NCBI RefSeq assembly: GCF_002042975.1
Contig: NW_018148848.1
Location: 1,070,491-1,134,490 of the forward strand
DNA: 64,000 nucleotides
Source: Orbicella faveolata
Taxonomy: Eukaryota > Cnidaria > Anthozoa > Scleractinia > Merulinidae
Direction: 5' to 3'
The stretch's first letter is position 1. Each line of letters opens with the position of its first letter. A program made the translations under genes and the position numbers. This document shows, piece by piece, positions 25,502 through 36,400 of the stretch. Under the pieces are notes generated by a model. The model ran no database searches. It had not been told where the DNA came from and was given only the letters and a program-made list of their open reading frames with translations.

Positions 25502-25959
25502 TAATAATTTATGGTCAGGTTTGATCAACCTTGTAACAGGTTGCAGCTCAGTGAACATGGCAAAGTCTAGTCAAAGTGTTTAGGCTTTACTTATTCTCTC
25601 AGTACATTTTTATTGTTTTCAAAGTTCAAAGAAGCTTCATTCTCCTCAGTGGTCGTAGGTGTCAGTGCCGTGAAGTATTTAAAACTACTACTACTCCCCG
25701 AAGCTCCTCACTCATGATAGGATGCTAGTCCATCAGGGGCTGATGATGCTCTAGTATTCTAATGATTAGTCTGTATGAACACATTTGCCCACAGTAGGCC
25801 ATGTGGGGAGTTACTAGGAGTATTTCTTCTCCTCCCTGGATAGGATGGTAGTCCATCCCAAACATTTGATTGACCAGAACCCATTAACACTAACACACCT
25901 GTGTAAAGAAAAAAAAGTCTGTCCTAAAGGCCTAGTGATCAATCATTAGTCAGGGCTTA

Positions 25960-26281
25960 GTTCTTTTAGCATTTAAAGACTAGCAGTATTTCTACTCTGC
26001 CCTGAATGGGATGCTAGTCCATCAAATGGTTTCTTCCCAGTATCAAATTTTCCAGTTCCCAGTTATATACCTGGGTGAAGAGAGGCACTGTGAGGGTAAG
26101 GTGTCTCCCAAGAACACGAATGTCCTCGGCCAGGGCTTGAACCTGGACAGCTCAATCCAGAGTCTAGTGTTCTCTCACTTGTAAAACTTAAGTGTCCTGC
26201 TATGAGACCCTGACCAGGGCTTAAACCTGGGCTGCTTACCTTAGAGTACAACAGCGCACTAACCATTTAGTCATCTCTCCT
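25960..26281 (-). mobile_element. tRNA-derived SINE copies, minus orientation
   Basis: Read on the minus strand from 26281, the sequence starts GGAGAGATGACTAAATGGTT and carries a B-box-like GGTTTAAGCCC. A second head further in has GGTTCAAGCCC, followed by a body with TTCTTGGGAGACACC, CACAGTGCCTCTCTTCACCC and GATGGACTAGCATCCC. The same body occurs on the plus strand at 56275-56467. Two SINE copies appear joined head to tail. Further fragments with 'GATGCTAGTCCATC' wording reach left to about 25650. Confidence 0.6.
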
Positions 26282-26979
26282 ACTGGTTAGCATCGTACTA
26301 TGTTACTAGTGCATAGAGTCTGTACCCATACCCAATGCCAAGCCAGAGTGAAAAACACCCTATTTCAGACCAAAATGGTCAACTTGTATGGCTTTCGAGC
26401 ATTAGCACCGCATATCAATGCACTAACATCCCTACACCCTACTGTGTCTGCTTAAGTTGCTTATGCTTGGCGCTAGTTTAAACCATCCTGAAGTCCTATG
26501 CTAGAGGACTATATATTCCATTTAAGATTTCAGATTTTTATTATTTGCATTATTTACAAATCTTAAATTTATTAAATTACATCATCAACAAGGGAAATAT
26601 GGAGATGGAAAAAAAGAGAAACAATATAAGGCGTGCTAAGTGACCAAAGTAGCTTAGTAAGCTTACAACATGTTTGAATGCAGAATAATATTTTTGCCTT
26701 GTCACACTGCACACTTTCACAACCCGATGAACAATTTTTTTCTGCTAAGATTGAATGGCAGAATGTTCTAACTGGCATGCTTCTTAATTTACGTCGCCTG
26801 TTGAAGAGGAAAGGAGAGCTGACCAATGTTCAACATGTAAGCTTAGTATTTTCAACCTGCCATGACTTGTTATAAATTAACACAGATTCGATCGGCGATT
26901 GTTGTTCACAACATGGGACAAGGGTAGATTGTCCATTACTCAGTAAAAGATTTCCATCAAATACATTGAGTAGTTTTTG

Positions 26980-27450
26980 TTAAAGTTCAATGGCGCCTTC
27001 TTCTCGTTCCGCAATAATCCCTAATCGAAGTTTGTCCACTGCTTGTAAGTAATCAGTGCCAACATACACGACCCCAGCGCAAGAGGACAAGACCAAAACA
27101 GCTCGTATCAATCTGTTCTTGGGACACATCTCTTTACAAATCGCCCAAAGCAATAAGGAACCAAAGTTGAACATCCAAGTACCGAACAAGCTCCACAAAA
27201 GACGTTTGGACTTGGGAGGTCTCATGACATCAAATACAGGTCGGTCATACAAATACGTAGCTATCCCAATGCTTGACAAAACCAACGCTCCGTGGAAAAC
27301 AACTGGTCTGGCACTCTTGCCGATAAAAAATTCTTCCAGGCGGATCTTCGCTGAATGAAGTCCAAGTACAGAGTAACCTACTAAACCGCTGTAAGGAAGA
27401 TATTTCTTGAGGGCTTTTTTCGCATCTCTCAAACTGATACTGGCCGCCAT
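26980..27450 (-). CDS. Small multi-pass membrane protein of unknown function (156 aa)
   Basis: A single-exon reading frame. I start it at the ATG at 27450 (AAAATGGCGGCC, a good Kozak context); the frame stays open for 49 more codons upstream, but those run into a palindrome and a transposon end. The protein starts MAASISLRDAKKALKKYLPY, a basic amphipathic start that could be a mitochondrial targeting helix. It then has about three hydrophobic segments: around residues 45-65, 85-105 and 118-138. A charged tail (AEREEGAIEL) ends it. I do not recognise the family. It is transcribed away from the CDADC1-like gene, 1.5 kb apart. The short plus-strand open frame at 27056-27358 is its shadow. Confidence 0.65.
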   Translation of the reverse strand: MAASISLRDAKKALKKYLPYSGLVGYSVLGLHSAKIRLEEFFIGKSARPVVFHGALVLSSIGIATYLYDRPVFDVMRPPKSKRLLWSLFGTWMFNFGSLLLWAICKEMCPKNRLIRAVLVLSSCAGVVYVGTDYLQAVDKLRLGIIAEREEGAIEL

Positions 27451-27504
27451 TTTGAAATCTATGAGGTGGGTATTTCCAGTCTCTCTCGGCCTTCGCAATT
27501 TAGG

Positions 27505-27536
27505 TTCGTCACGCAACGCTTTGAAGCGTTGCGTGA
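27505..27536. repeat. Perfect 15-bp-arm palindrome just upstream of the small membrane protein gene
   Basis: CGTCACGCAACGCTT, two bases TG, then the exact inverse AAGCGTTGCGTGACG. It lies 55 bp upstream of the start codon at 27450, so it is in the promoter or 5' UTR. TGCGTGACGC-type words also occur in the ends of the 16906-17923 transposon, so it may be a transposon scar. Confidence 0.7.
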
Positions 27537-27689
27537 CGACCCTCGGGTGTAATGCTACCCAGTGTTGGTGAAGAGGTATATCTATGACAAAATTCAATAC
27601 TCAGTAATTAGCATCAAGTCATCCAAATTGTACATGCATCTATCCAAAGGTGAATGGCAACTAGCAGATTCTACAAATAGTCATTACGC

Positions 27690-27895
27690 GAACAGGTATC
27701 ACACAAAAAGGCATCACGCTAAAAGGCATCACACTGAAAGGCATCACTCGAAAAGGCATCACGCTTAAAGGCATCACGCTGAAGGAAATGACACGAAAAG
27801 GCATCACACTTAAAGGTATCACGCGAAAAGGCATCACACAAAAAGGCATCAAGGGAAAAGGCATCACACGAAAAGGCATCACCCAGAAAGGCACC
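27690..27895 (+). repeat. 15-bp minisatellite, left array
   Basis: About thirteen units of GGCATCACGCGAAAA with variation at the bases after CAC. Since 15 is a multiple of three, both strands stay open and read as pentapeptide repeats (RHHAK-like, or VMPFS-like on the other strand); these are not evidence of a protein. Confidence 0.8.
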
Positions 27896-27976
27896 GTTAC
27901 AAAAATTATATGGAATCCGGGACTAATAACTCTTCTTACTCGTGCCTTGTAAGATAACAGCCTTCTGAAATAGTTT

Positions 27977-28289
27977 TTGAGCGATACATTCCGTCTTTGC
28001 CCCCCTCGCGAGGTCTTAATTCAGTACCTGAGGCGTGCTTTGAAAGAATTAATACAGGAAGTGAGCAATGGAATCGAAAACGATTGCATTTCTTTTCGTT
28101 TAGAACATATAGCTGAGGTCCTTTTTAGATTGGCGAGTATTTTTCAAGATGGCGGACAAGCACTGGGCGTTCTTCGTATGACATTAGTAATAGTACAAGA
28201 ACCTCCTGAACATGAATTCACTACTTCAGCTACACCTCTCCCTTATTATGGTTCACGTGTAGAGATACAAGCAGAAGCGTTATGCCTTT
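27977..28289 (+). other. Coding-like segment inside the mirror-minisatellite element
   Basis: The frame starting MSDTFRLCPPREVLIQYLRR gives about 100 residues with a natural-looking composition: two amphipathic helices (VLIQYLRRALKELIQEV, FRLEHIAEVLFRLASIF) and EPPEHEF. It then runs into the right minisatellite. It looks like the fragment of a real protein gene captured or retained by the element, perhaps from its autonomous parent. I do not recognise the family with confidence. No promoter or splice context was found. Confidence 0.4.
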
Positions 28290-28299
28290 TTGCTTTATG

Positions 28300-28535
28300 C
28301 CTGTTTGCGTGATGCCTTTTAGTAAGTGTAATACCTTTCGCGAGTTACCTTTTCGCGTGATGCCTTTCTGCGTGATGCGCATGCCTTTTCGCGTGATACA
28401 TTTTAGCGTGATGCCTTTTCACGGGATGCCTTTCAGTATGATGCCTTTCAGGGTGATGCCGTTAAGCGTGATACCTTTTAGCGTGATGCCTTTTAGCGTG
28501 ATGCCTTTTAGCGTGATGCCTGTTTGTGTAATGAC
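28300..28535 (-). repeat. 15-bp minisatellite, right array (inverted)
   Basis: The same unit as 27690-27895 but on the opposite strand (plus strand reads TTTTAGCGTGATGCC). It has roughly fifteen units, some degenerate. Together with the left array it could fold into a long cruciform or hairpin. Confidence 0.8.
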
Positions 28536-28642
28536 AATTTGTGGAATCGGCTAGTTGCCAGTAAGCTTTTGATTGATGCATGTACAATTTGGATGATTTG
28601 ATATCAATTACTGAGTACCGAATTTTGTCATAGATATACCTC

Positions 28643-28994
28643 CATATGTTGGCCCCCAGTGTTCTGAACCTATATAAGGAGCCCATGACCCACGACCCAT
28701 GTACAAATGTCATGAGCTCCTGCGATAGCCTGTTTTCACACTAATGACTACTAATCTGCATCGACAAAATCATAAATCATAAGCAGTCGGTTCTTGAGAA
28801 TTTAAGGGTTTCTATTCTCTGGGTTACTTTCCATTTCTATTTTGCATGACAAAGAAGTCTGTTTCTCAGAATAAAGAGTTGATTTACGTAACAAGGGTTT
28901 TTGTCTTAACAATGAGCGATTGAACTATTAAATGGCGAATTTGGTTGAGTCCTTTCACTAACAGAGTCACTGTTTTGTACGGTCAAATATCAAA
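28643..28994 (+). other. Upstream region of the CDADC1-like gene
   Basis: A 350-bp AT-rich stretch between the TIR element and the ATG at 28995, the presumed promoter and 5' UTR. No clear TATA box or initiator can be picked out, and no other feature is seen. Confidence 0.3.
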
Positions 28995-30313
28995 ATGGAT
29001 TCAACCACAGATGCATCGTCTTCCTCGCAACCTACCACTAAGCCCATTTACACGGACCGTGGACCCGGGATATCGAAAGACAATATCTCCATGGTTCTTG
29101 CGCTTTGTATGGAGCAGTTTCCTGCGAAGGATGACGACAATCAAGAGGCTAATTCCTACAGAAAAGTCGGAGCTGTCCTCGTTCTACCAAATGACATGCT
29201 TTATGCTGTTGACTGCAGTCGTGATGGCGTCCACGGCATAGCTCGTTTGTTGACGAAACACTACGATGTAACAAAAGATTGTAAAATCTTTGTGTCACGA
29301 AAGCCTTGCTCTTTTTGCACAAAGCTTCTTGTGCAATGTAAAATCAAGAGGGTGTTCTACCTGCCAATTGAGCCCGAATACAAAGATGTAGAGGACTTCA
29401 AAGAGGAAACTTCACGCGTCGATGACTTATTCAAAGCGAGCTCTGCAGGCCAGTCTGTGTTTGTACCGACAGTTGGACGCGATGTGCTTGAAAATTCCGA
29501 AGGGAAGCACGCGCCTTCAAAGAAAACTAGAGATAATATAAAGAAAGAGCTGTTGAAATTGTACTGCAATGACAAATGGATCGGGACGGCCAGGGATAAT
29601 CTTCCATGGCCAGCGTTCGATGAGAATATGAAACACCAGGTCCTAAAAGATTTTGACGCCATCATGGAATGGATGGCTCCAATTTTGATCGAAGAGAAGA
29701 AAGGTCATACCTTTCGGAGGATGGTAAAAACATCCCACAAAAAAATAAAAAACTTGCCAAAACGGTACCGTTTAACCCGGGCGTTGAGAAGAAGCAGACT
29801 TCATTCTTGATAACCATGGCCAGGTTCTTAGCTGAGAGATCAGACGACCCAAAAACAGGAGTAGGAGCAGTCATCACAAACACAGCTTTAGAAATCGTAG
29901 CTCTTGGCTGGAATGGGTTCCCTACAAAAGCCCTTTATGGTGAGTTCCCGAGGGCTTCTCATGACGACCAAGTTGAGCGAAAAAAATATCCGTTCACAAT
30001 CCACGCTGAACAAAACGCCCTGCTCTTGCGCAACACCAAGAACCTCGCAAATGGGATCTTATTTGTAACGAAGACGCCGTGCAATGAATGCACTCCGTTA
30101 CTGGCGATGGAAGGAATCAAAACCGTTGTTCTGGGAGAGAAAATGAAAGAGAAGGCGTCGTCAACTGGTACTTTGGGGTATCAAAAGTTCCCTGAGCAAG
30201 TGAGAAAGGATACTTTCATTTGCTTTGAAATGCATATGGAGACTGCTAAATCGATGGGTGGACCACGTCCCAAGAAACGAAAGTTATGCCTTGTTAAATC
30301 ACAATCGATATAA
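28995..30313 (+). CDS. CDADC1: CDADC1-like double cytidine/dCMP deaminase domain protein, with one frame change
   Basis: Predicted zinc-dependent deaminase of cytosine nucleotides. Frame one runs from ATG 28995 to a stop at 29810; frame two continues to a TAA at 30313. Domain one (about 29085-29390) has SRKPCSFC, a PCxxC zinc site, but HGIA in place of the catalytic HxE, so it is probably inactive. Domain two (frame two, 29800-30250) has WNGFPTKALYGEFPRAS, IHAEQNALL and TKTPCNECTPL, a full H-A-E/P-C-x-x-C site. The frames can be joined by a 74-nt intron, 29724-29797 (ATG|GTAAAA...GCAG|ACT), which restores phase; other introns here are as short as 82-86 nt. It lacks a pyrimidine tract, so a true frameshift or base-call error in the A-rich run near 29740 is equally possible. 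The basic tail PRPKKRK resembles a nuclear signal. Apart from this the gene is intronless. Confidence 0.75.
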
Positions 30314-32125
30314 GGACCGAGGCGCTGAGCATGTGATGCAGGATTGCAGACAGTCGTTGTACGATCATTCCGATTAGCTATCATTTGTAGTTTAGACTCT
30401 CTTTTTTTCTCTCGTCGTTTGTAGTTACCAGGATGAACTGGTCATTTTAGAGACCATTGTGTGGCCATGGAGTAACAACCAAGATGTTTAATCCTGACTT
30501 TGCACTACCATGTCAGAAACTGCTAATATAAATCTTCTTGATTACGAAATGATTTTAGCTTGTTGTTAAGTGTGTTTGATAGCAATTGCCAAGTTCAAGT
30601 CAAGTTTTCTCACGTAGCTTAATCTTAGTAGCAAAAGGCAATTTAGAAATCCCGAGCTTATGCGCAGCTCAGGAGTGTCCAAAGAACTTTTCCTTTCACG
30701 TATTTTTTGGGAAAATAAACTGAAACTACTAGAAAAATAATGTCAAATTTTCTGTCGCAAACGCGTTTTTAAATCTCTTTGTTAATTTAAGAATGTAGAC
30801 GCATGTGATACATGGGTTGGTATGTTATCGTTCAACTGCTTCTCCTATATTTGTAGCAATCGTGATTAAGGAAAGTTAAGAAAACTCGCCATGGAAGTAA
30901 GTGCATTGAACATTAACATAAGCGAAGTATAGTCTTAATTAAAAGATACCTTATTAGCCGGAGTTTGAAGCATTTGTGAAAGTTTTACAAAATAAACCGC
31001 GTGATGAATAATTTCAGTATAAGGCAGCAATAATGCGGTCAGCTCAAGCATTTGTAATTCTCTTATCCTGGCTCCATTTTATATTAATCAGATGATTGCA
31101 TTTAGTAAGTAGAATATCTTTGTGTAATTTTGATGAATGAAATATGTTATACTTCAGTTCTGCTTGTCTTCATTTTCTAACGGAACACTCATTGTGGAAA
31201 GTCCAGCCAGAACTGCCTGTTTCTCTTAGCCAACGTGGCCTGTGTACGAGGATAAGGTGACTTTGGAGATATGATTTAATTGGCTTAAATCCTGGACTTG
31301 TTTTGACTACTGAATTCAACGCTGGTTGCCCTCCGGAAAATGTCCATTGATTTAACTGACCGTTCAATTGAAACAGCTCCTACGGACCCTAATAGATTCT
31401 AACAAAAGGAATTTAAAACAAGCAAAATTCTCGCCACAAGCGGCATTCACTTGTCTCGTTGTGGAGGACTTCGACCAGTTTTCAATTTTTTTGAAGGTCA
31501 GTGTAGGCGCTCTGATCGATCAATTTCAATTAGGAAATCAACCAGAGATAATTTCTGGAAGGAAGCCAGCAAGTAGTCCAAAACTGTAGCCCATCAAATT
31601 TGTTTACAGAGCTAAGAGGCATTGGCGGCTCTTGGGACGAGAATGAAGATTGTCAGAAGGAGATCTGGAAAGAGATTACCTGCTCTCGCCGAGTTCGATT
31701 AAATATTCAGTAGTCTTCAGTGTAATGGTCAAGACAGTGTTTCGCTGGCAAAGTCAATGTAACTCTGCGCACAAAGAATTCTCTGTGATCACAGCGGTTT
31801 CTTTGTTTTCTCTTGCGTTGGCGCTCTTTCATTGCAGCAGTAGTTAAATTTGCTCACGCCCTTGATCACCAACAGAAAAAATGGTCTTCGAAAATGTGAC
31901 TGGGGATTTCGGTCAATCATGTATGTCTGACGAATCATCTACATGAATATAAAAGAAAGGGACTTGGCGAAAGCACATACCAAAGTAGAAAGTTGTAGCC
32001 TCACTTCAAGATTTTTTATTCACATTAGTAACACTTGTAGCAAACAGGAGCCATAAAAAGATTGTCTAGGAGACAGTTCATTCTCTTACTCACAATGTTA
32101 GGTTTATTTACTCTTGGAGGCAGCG
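30314..32125. other. Intergenic region downstream of the CDADC1-like gene
   Basis: About 1.8 kb of ordinary AT-rich sequence. Short open frames on both strands have no recognisable content. No repeats were identified apart from the SINE that follows. Confidence 0.4.
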
Positions 32126-32133
32126 TGGAAGAG

Positions 32134-32330
32134 AGGCAGCGTTGCCGAGTAGTTTAGGGCGCTGGTGTTGAAATCCGAAGGTCCCGGGTTCAAGGCCTCC
32201 ACCCAGCAACTGGCGGGGTTTCTTTCTCGGTAGTCCCGAGTTCAAATCCTCGGTCACGCTTGGTAAATTGCCAATAATATAGTAACCCTGTAGGTGCCTC
32301 TTTTAATGGTCCAAGGCGTTTTTGGCTAAT
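32134..32330 (+). mobile_element. tRNA-derived SINE
   Basis: It begins AGGCAGCGTTGCCGAGTAGT, like a tRNA acceptor/D-arm with an A box (TAGTTTAGGGCG), and has a B box GGTTCAAGGCC at about 32187. A second GTTCAAATCCTC follows in the tail. It does not close into a proper cloverleaf, so it is a SINE head and not a tRNA gene. The body to about 32330 has no coding content. Confidence 0.6.
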
Positions 32331-33402
32331 CAGAGTGAATGAGCTGTTGCATCCACCAACCAGGTTGAAAACAAAAACTACTTGCGACTTGAACAACGCA
32401 ACTTTTCCCGCGCTTTGCGCCGCCAAGTCAGCGGCGAGTTCTACTTGCTTTGTTTCACTAGTTGCGGCTACAGTGATTGACTGTCTGAATTTCACGAGCG
32501 CTGTTTACGATAATCATCTTCTCCATTGGCGTGGTACTAGGGAATTATACTGCTACAATATCTTCGTACATTTGGCACGAGTTTTGCCTCGACCGATTCG
32601 CCTTTCATCTCCGCAGTATGCCGGCAGGGATTTGACATCGTAAATCATTTATTTAAGCGAATAACGCGCCTTAAATAGCACAATAAAGAGCGCAATAAAA
32701 AGAGGACTTCTGTTCATTTGTTTTAATCTTCGCAAGCACAACAACTGAGTTATTATTGTTTCGACCTCGAATCCTTCTGACGACTCAGCGAGTTCTCAAA
32801 GTTTGTTCTGACGAATAAGTTAAAAAGTTGATCTTTGACCTTCAACGTGAATGGACGAATGCATTACATTTACAGATATATTTTTTTAAGAAATGGATCG
32901 AGAACTGTCAAGGTCGAAGAGCTCGATGTTGCCCTTCGAAAAACTGTGCTTCTGTAAGTTTTCTTTCAGAAATCAGAAGTATTGACAGTAAACTGTTCGA
33001 TAAAAGTAGTTACTTTTGCCCCTTCCCTGGGACATTCCCACGGTTGCATGGTCGCGCGTTGGGAACGCTTTCGTCTGGGGCGTGGTCGATGAATTCGTCC
33101 CACCGCGATGAATTCGCAGCAGAACCCCTAAAGCAAGGACGAGGCATTGCCGTGCTCCTATGCACCAACAGTAAAATCACTACTGAAGATTAAATGAGGT
33201 TTCTCTCTCTATGTATACGAAACAAAGTAATCCACAGAAAATCAGAATTAAATTGTTTCTTCGGGTCTAAGGTTCTGATGTGTCCAACACTACATGTAGT
33301 AGACTTGTTCAAAAAGAGTGCGGAAGTTAAGAGGTACCTCACGTCAAGAAACTGTTGTAATCACGGTAAAGTTCATGAAAGTAACACAACACTAGGTTCG
33401 AT
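32331..33402. other. Intergenic region between the SINE and the 3' end of CARF
   Basis: No convincing gene; open frames here (for example 32335-32643, 32828-33193) have random-looking composition. The right part should hold the CARF 3' UTR. Confidence 0.4.
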
Positions 33403-36400
33403 TTACTGCGTAAAAACTTCTCTTGTGTTATTCACTGTGGGAACAACATTCGAATGAGATATGCTTGAAGCTTCATCTTCAGATAGCTGTTGGCCACTTT
33501 CAAACATAAGTGGCACATTCATTTGTCCGCTGTTGTTGGTGCTTTCTGTGCATGGGGCCTGCACCGTATAACCCTGAATATTCTGTTCTTCTTCTGCTGT
33601 CTTCAAACTGTTTTCATCAACAGGTGTGTGTTCTTTAGCTTCTTTAGAAGCTGTTTCCATGGAGACTAGGACATCTTGGGGTGTTTCCATCATGTGAGGT
33701 ATTTCAGGAGAAGGAATCTTGGTTTCGTAAGGTGCATCAGTTTGCTGTGGTTGTAATGTGGTTTGTTCGGCAAGTTTGTAAGGCTGGATATCCTGTCCAG
33801 CCAGTTTTTCATCTCTGTCTTCAAGTAATGAATGGTTATTGTCGTGATAATCTGTAACAATTCCATGTCCATCCTGCATTGATGGCAGAACAGATTCTGT
33901 TACCATGACAACTGGCCTTGTTTCCATGGCAATGAAATTCCCACCCTCATTGGTTTGTGATAGACTGACAAGCTGTGTGTTTTCTGTTTCCGGGGCAGTT
34001 GTCGATGTAGGAATAGTAACCATTTGTGGCTGGTCACTTTTTATCGTGCTTCGTAATTGCCCTTCAGTAGTTTCTGTTTCAACCTATTAAGAGAAAGTAG
34101 GCTATTTTAACATCATCGGGTTTCAGGAGACACTGCAACCTAATGGTGAGTGTGATGGACTCTGAATGGAGTGATCCTCCACTCTGTTGTGTTCTTGGCC
34201 AAGTGTGCAAATATGTTCCAGCAAATACTCAACTTATTTGGGCAACGAAATGCTGGAGGATAACTTGGGATTGGACTAGCACCCTATACTGGGGGGGGGG
34301 GNTGGCGATTTTGCTGTATTTAAGTGCTAAAATTATGGCTCAGTACCCTTGCTTGTCCTGCTTATACGAAGTACTTGAAGTGCTTCAATATTTTCGGGGG
34401 TGGAGAATACTCCCTATAAAAGACTGACTATAGGGGGGGGGGGGGGGGGGGGGGGGCCAAACTCTCTGCTATGGACACAAGCAGTGTAAGACAGTGGTTC
34501 AAGTTTAACATTACCTTACACTAGGTTGAATCCCAATGTGTGGCCAGTCACGTGGAACATGCTGGCCAGTGAGCTGCTACAGTGTTTACAGTTTATCTGA
34601 TTGACGGATAGTTTACAAAACCATGTAGACTCTTTTCATGAAGGGCTGCCAGTTTAAAATTCTTTTGTATGCATTTACATGTAAATTAGCCTGACTAGAC
34701 CCGTTTGAGAGAAAAAATTCTTTAAATTATCAACTCAATAACAAGGTTAATCAGGCTTATTTTAATACTTACAAAAGAATTCACAGTTGGCAGCCATTTA
34801 TGAAATGGGTCTACAGAGAGAGACCAAAAGTTAACAACATACAACTGTTCAGGTCTATCTCTTTAACTCACGACATGTGCAGTACCTGTTGACTATCAAA
34901 CACTGCCTCCTTGACCAGTGATGAGAAGTCCATTCCAAGGTTCTGACGCTTAGCTTCAGGTTCACCCTCAACACTCTCTTCTCCTGCACTTAATTGTTTT
35001 GTTTCTTCCCTGGCTGTTGTAGCACTGATAACAGCTTCAACAGCTGCTTGAGCTGTCAACACTTGTCCAGGAACTGAAAACCATGGTAAACATTTGTACA
35101 CATTTAGAATTACTGTTTCACAGTGTACATGTAGACAACCACTTGTTGTAGAGAATACACATGTACATGACGTAGGTCCAACACATGGCTCAAGGTATTG
35201 AAAAAGATTGAGGGAAGGGAAAAGTATGATCTCGATTGTAGGGCAAGTTTCTCCAATATTGCCTTGTTTCCACTTAGTATTCTTGAATAATTGAGGAAAA
35301 TCGGGGAACCTGAGATGGATTGAGCTCTGATTTCTGCTGTTTACATTGTCACTGATGTAGTTATGCCTTATAATTTCATTGCATACACATTTGCATTAGT
35401 ATTTAGACAATACATTTACCTGTTTCAGTTGTCTGACTGTTGTCAGTCATCTGGACTGCTCCTAGATTTGTACCTACTTGAAGCACAGGGGCAGAGGCTC
35501 CAGCAGATGCTTGCAATGCAGAGTCCAGCATACTCAAGATGTTGCTTGACTGTCCATTTGTTGCAAGATAGGCTGCAGACACAGGCACTTGACTAGTATT
35601 GTCTGTCTGCTGAGATGTTAAGAAAGCCACAGCACCACGACTGTTGTCTAACGACTGTGGAATGAATGCAACAGTCTGAGGAGTTGTAGCAGATCCAGAT
35701 GTCTGAACTGTTGCTGGATCAGCTTGCTGTGGAATGAAGGTAACTGCCTGTGATCCAGCCCCGGAGTGTAGAGAGGCATGGCTCAAGCTAGCCACTTGTG
35801 AAGCTGGTATAGTTAATGAAAGTGTTGTTGGTGTCTCAGAATCAGATTGACCAGAGAAGAAACTGCTGGCATTCACAACAATAACAACTTGACCTAGATC
35901 AAGGAAAGAAAGTGGTGCAGTTAGTATAGAATGGAATATAATAGCATAGCATAATGTAGCATGGCATGGGAAAGCATTAGAATATAGAATATCAGTAAAT
36001 AGTCATTTAGCCGATTGGAATGCCATGCCTATGGACATAAAAAAGCTTCCTTTTAATTCTTTTAGAATGTTGTTATTTGATAGGTTTAAATTTTTAAAGT
36101 GATTTTCCATTTTTACTTCCACTGTTTATTACTACTTGGATTGCGATTAGTTTTAAAATTTTAACTTTATTTTACCCTAGTTACTAAGGACCTCCCTGAA
36201 AACCATGCAATGCGACAGGAGCTTCCTCCATAAAGATTATTTACTATTATTAGTCAATACATATAAGAGTGAGTGTAATGGGCTGTCTACCGGAACACAA
36301 AGAGTGGCTGTTGAGAGAGGTGGTGGTTCCACTGTATTATTAGTTTTTCTTTTATTCATTCCTTCACCTCTACGGTGCACCTGTATTCTGTCATGTATCA

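Larger units (their letters stand above)
27573..28642. mobile_element. TIR element with mirrored 15-bp minisatellites and a coding-like core
   Basis: The ends share GAGGTATATCTATGACAAAA and about 120 further bases as an imperfect inverted repeat (27573-27690 and about 28530-28642). Just inside each TIR lies an array of a 15-bp unit, GGCATCACGCGAAAA on the plus strand at 27690-27895 and its reverse complement at about 28300-28535, so the whole element is a giant palindrome. Between the arrays (27900-28290) is a unique segment with a plus-strand frame described separately. No target duplication was found. This is a non-autonomous DNA element of unassigned superfamily. Confidence 0.65.

Noticed and set aside
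27690-28535. CRISPR-like spaced repeats
   Set aside because: The 15-bp units are contiguous with no spacers, and the setting is a eukaryotic transposon.
27661-28713. Pentapeptide-repeat proteins on both strands of the minisatellites
   Set aside because: Open frames follow automatically from a 15-bp unit lacking stops; there is no start context or other domain.
32134-32200. Genuine tRNA gene
   Set aside because: A- and B-box-like sequences exist, but the arms do not close into a cloverleaf and a SINE body follows.
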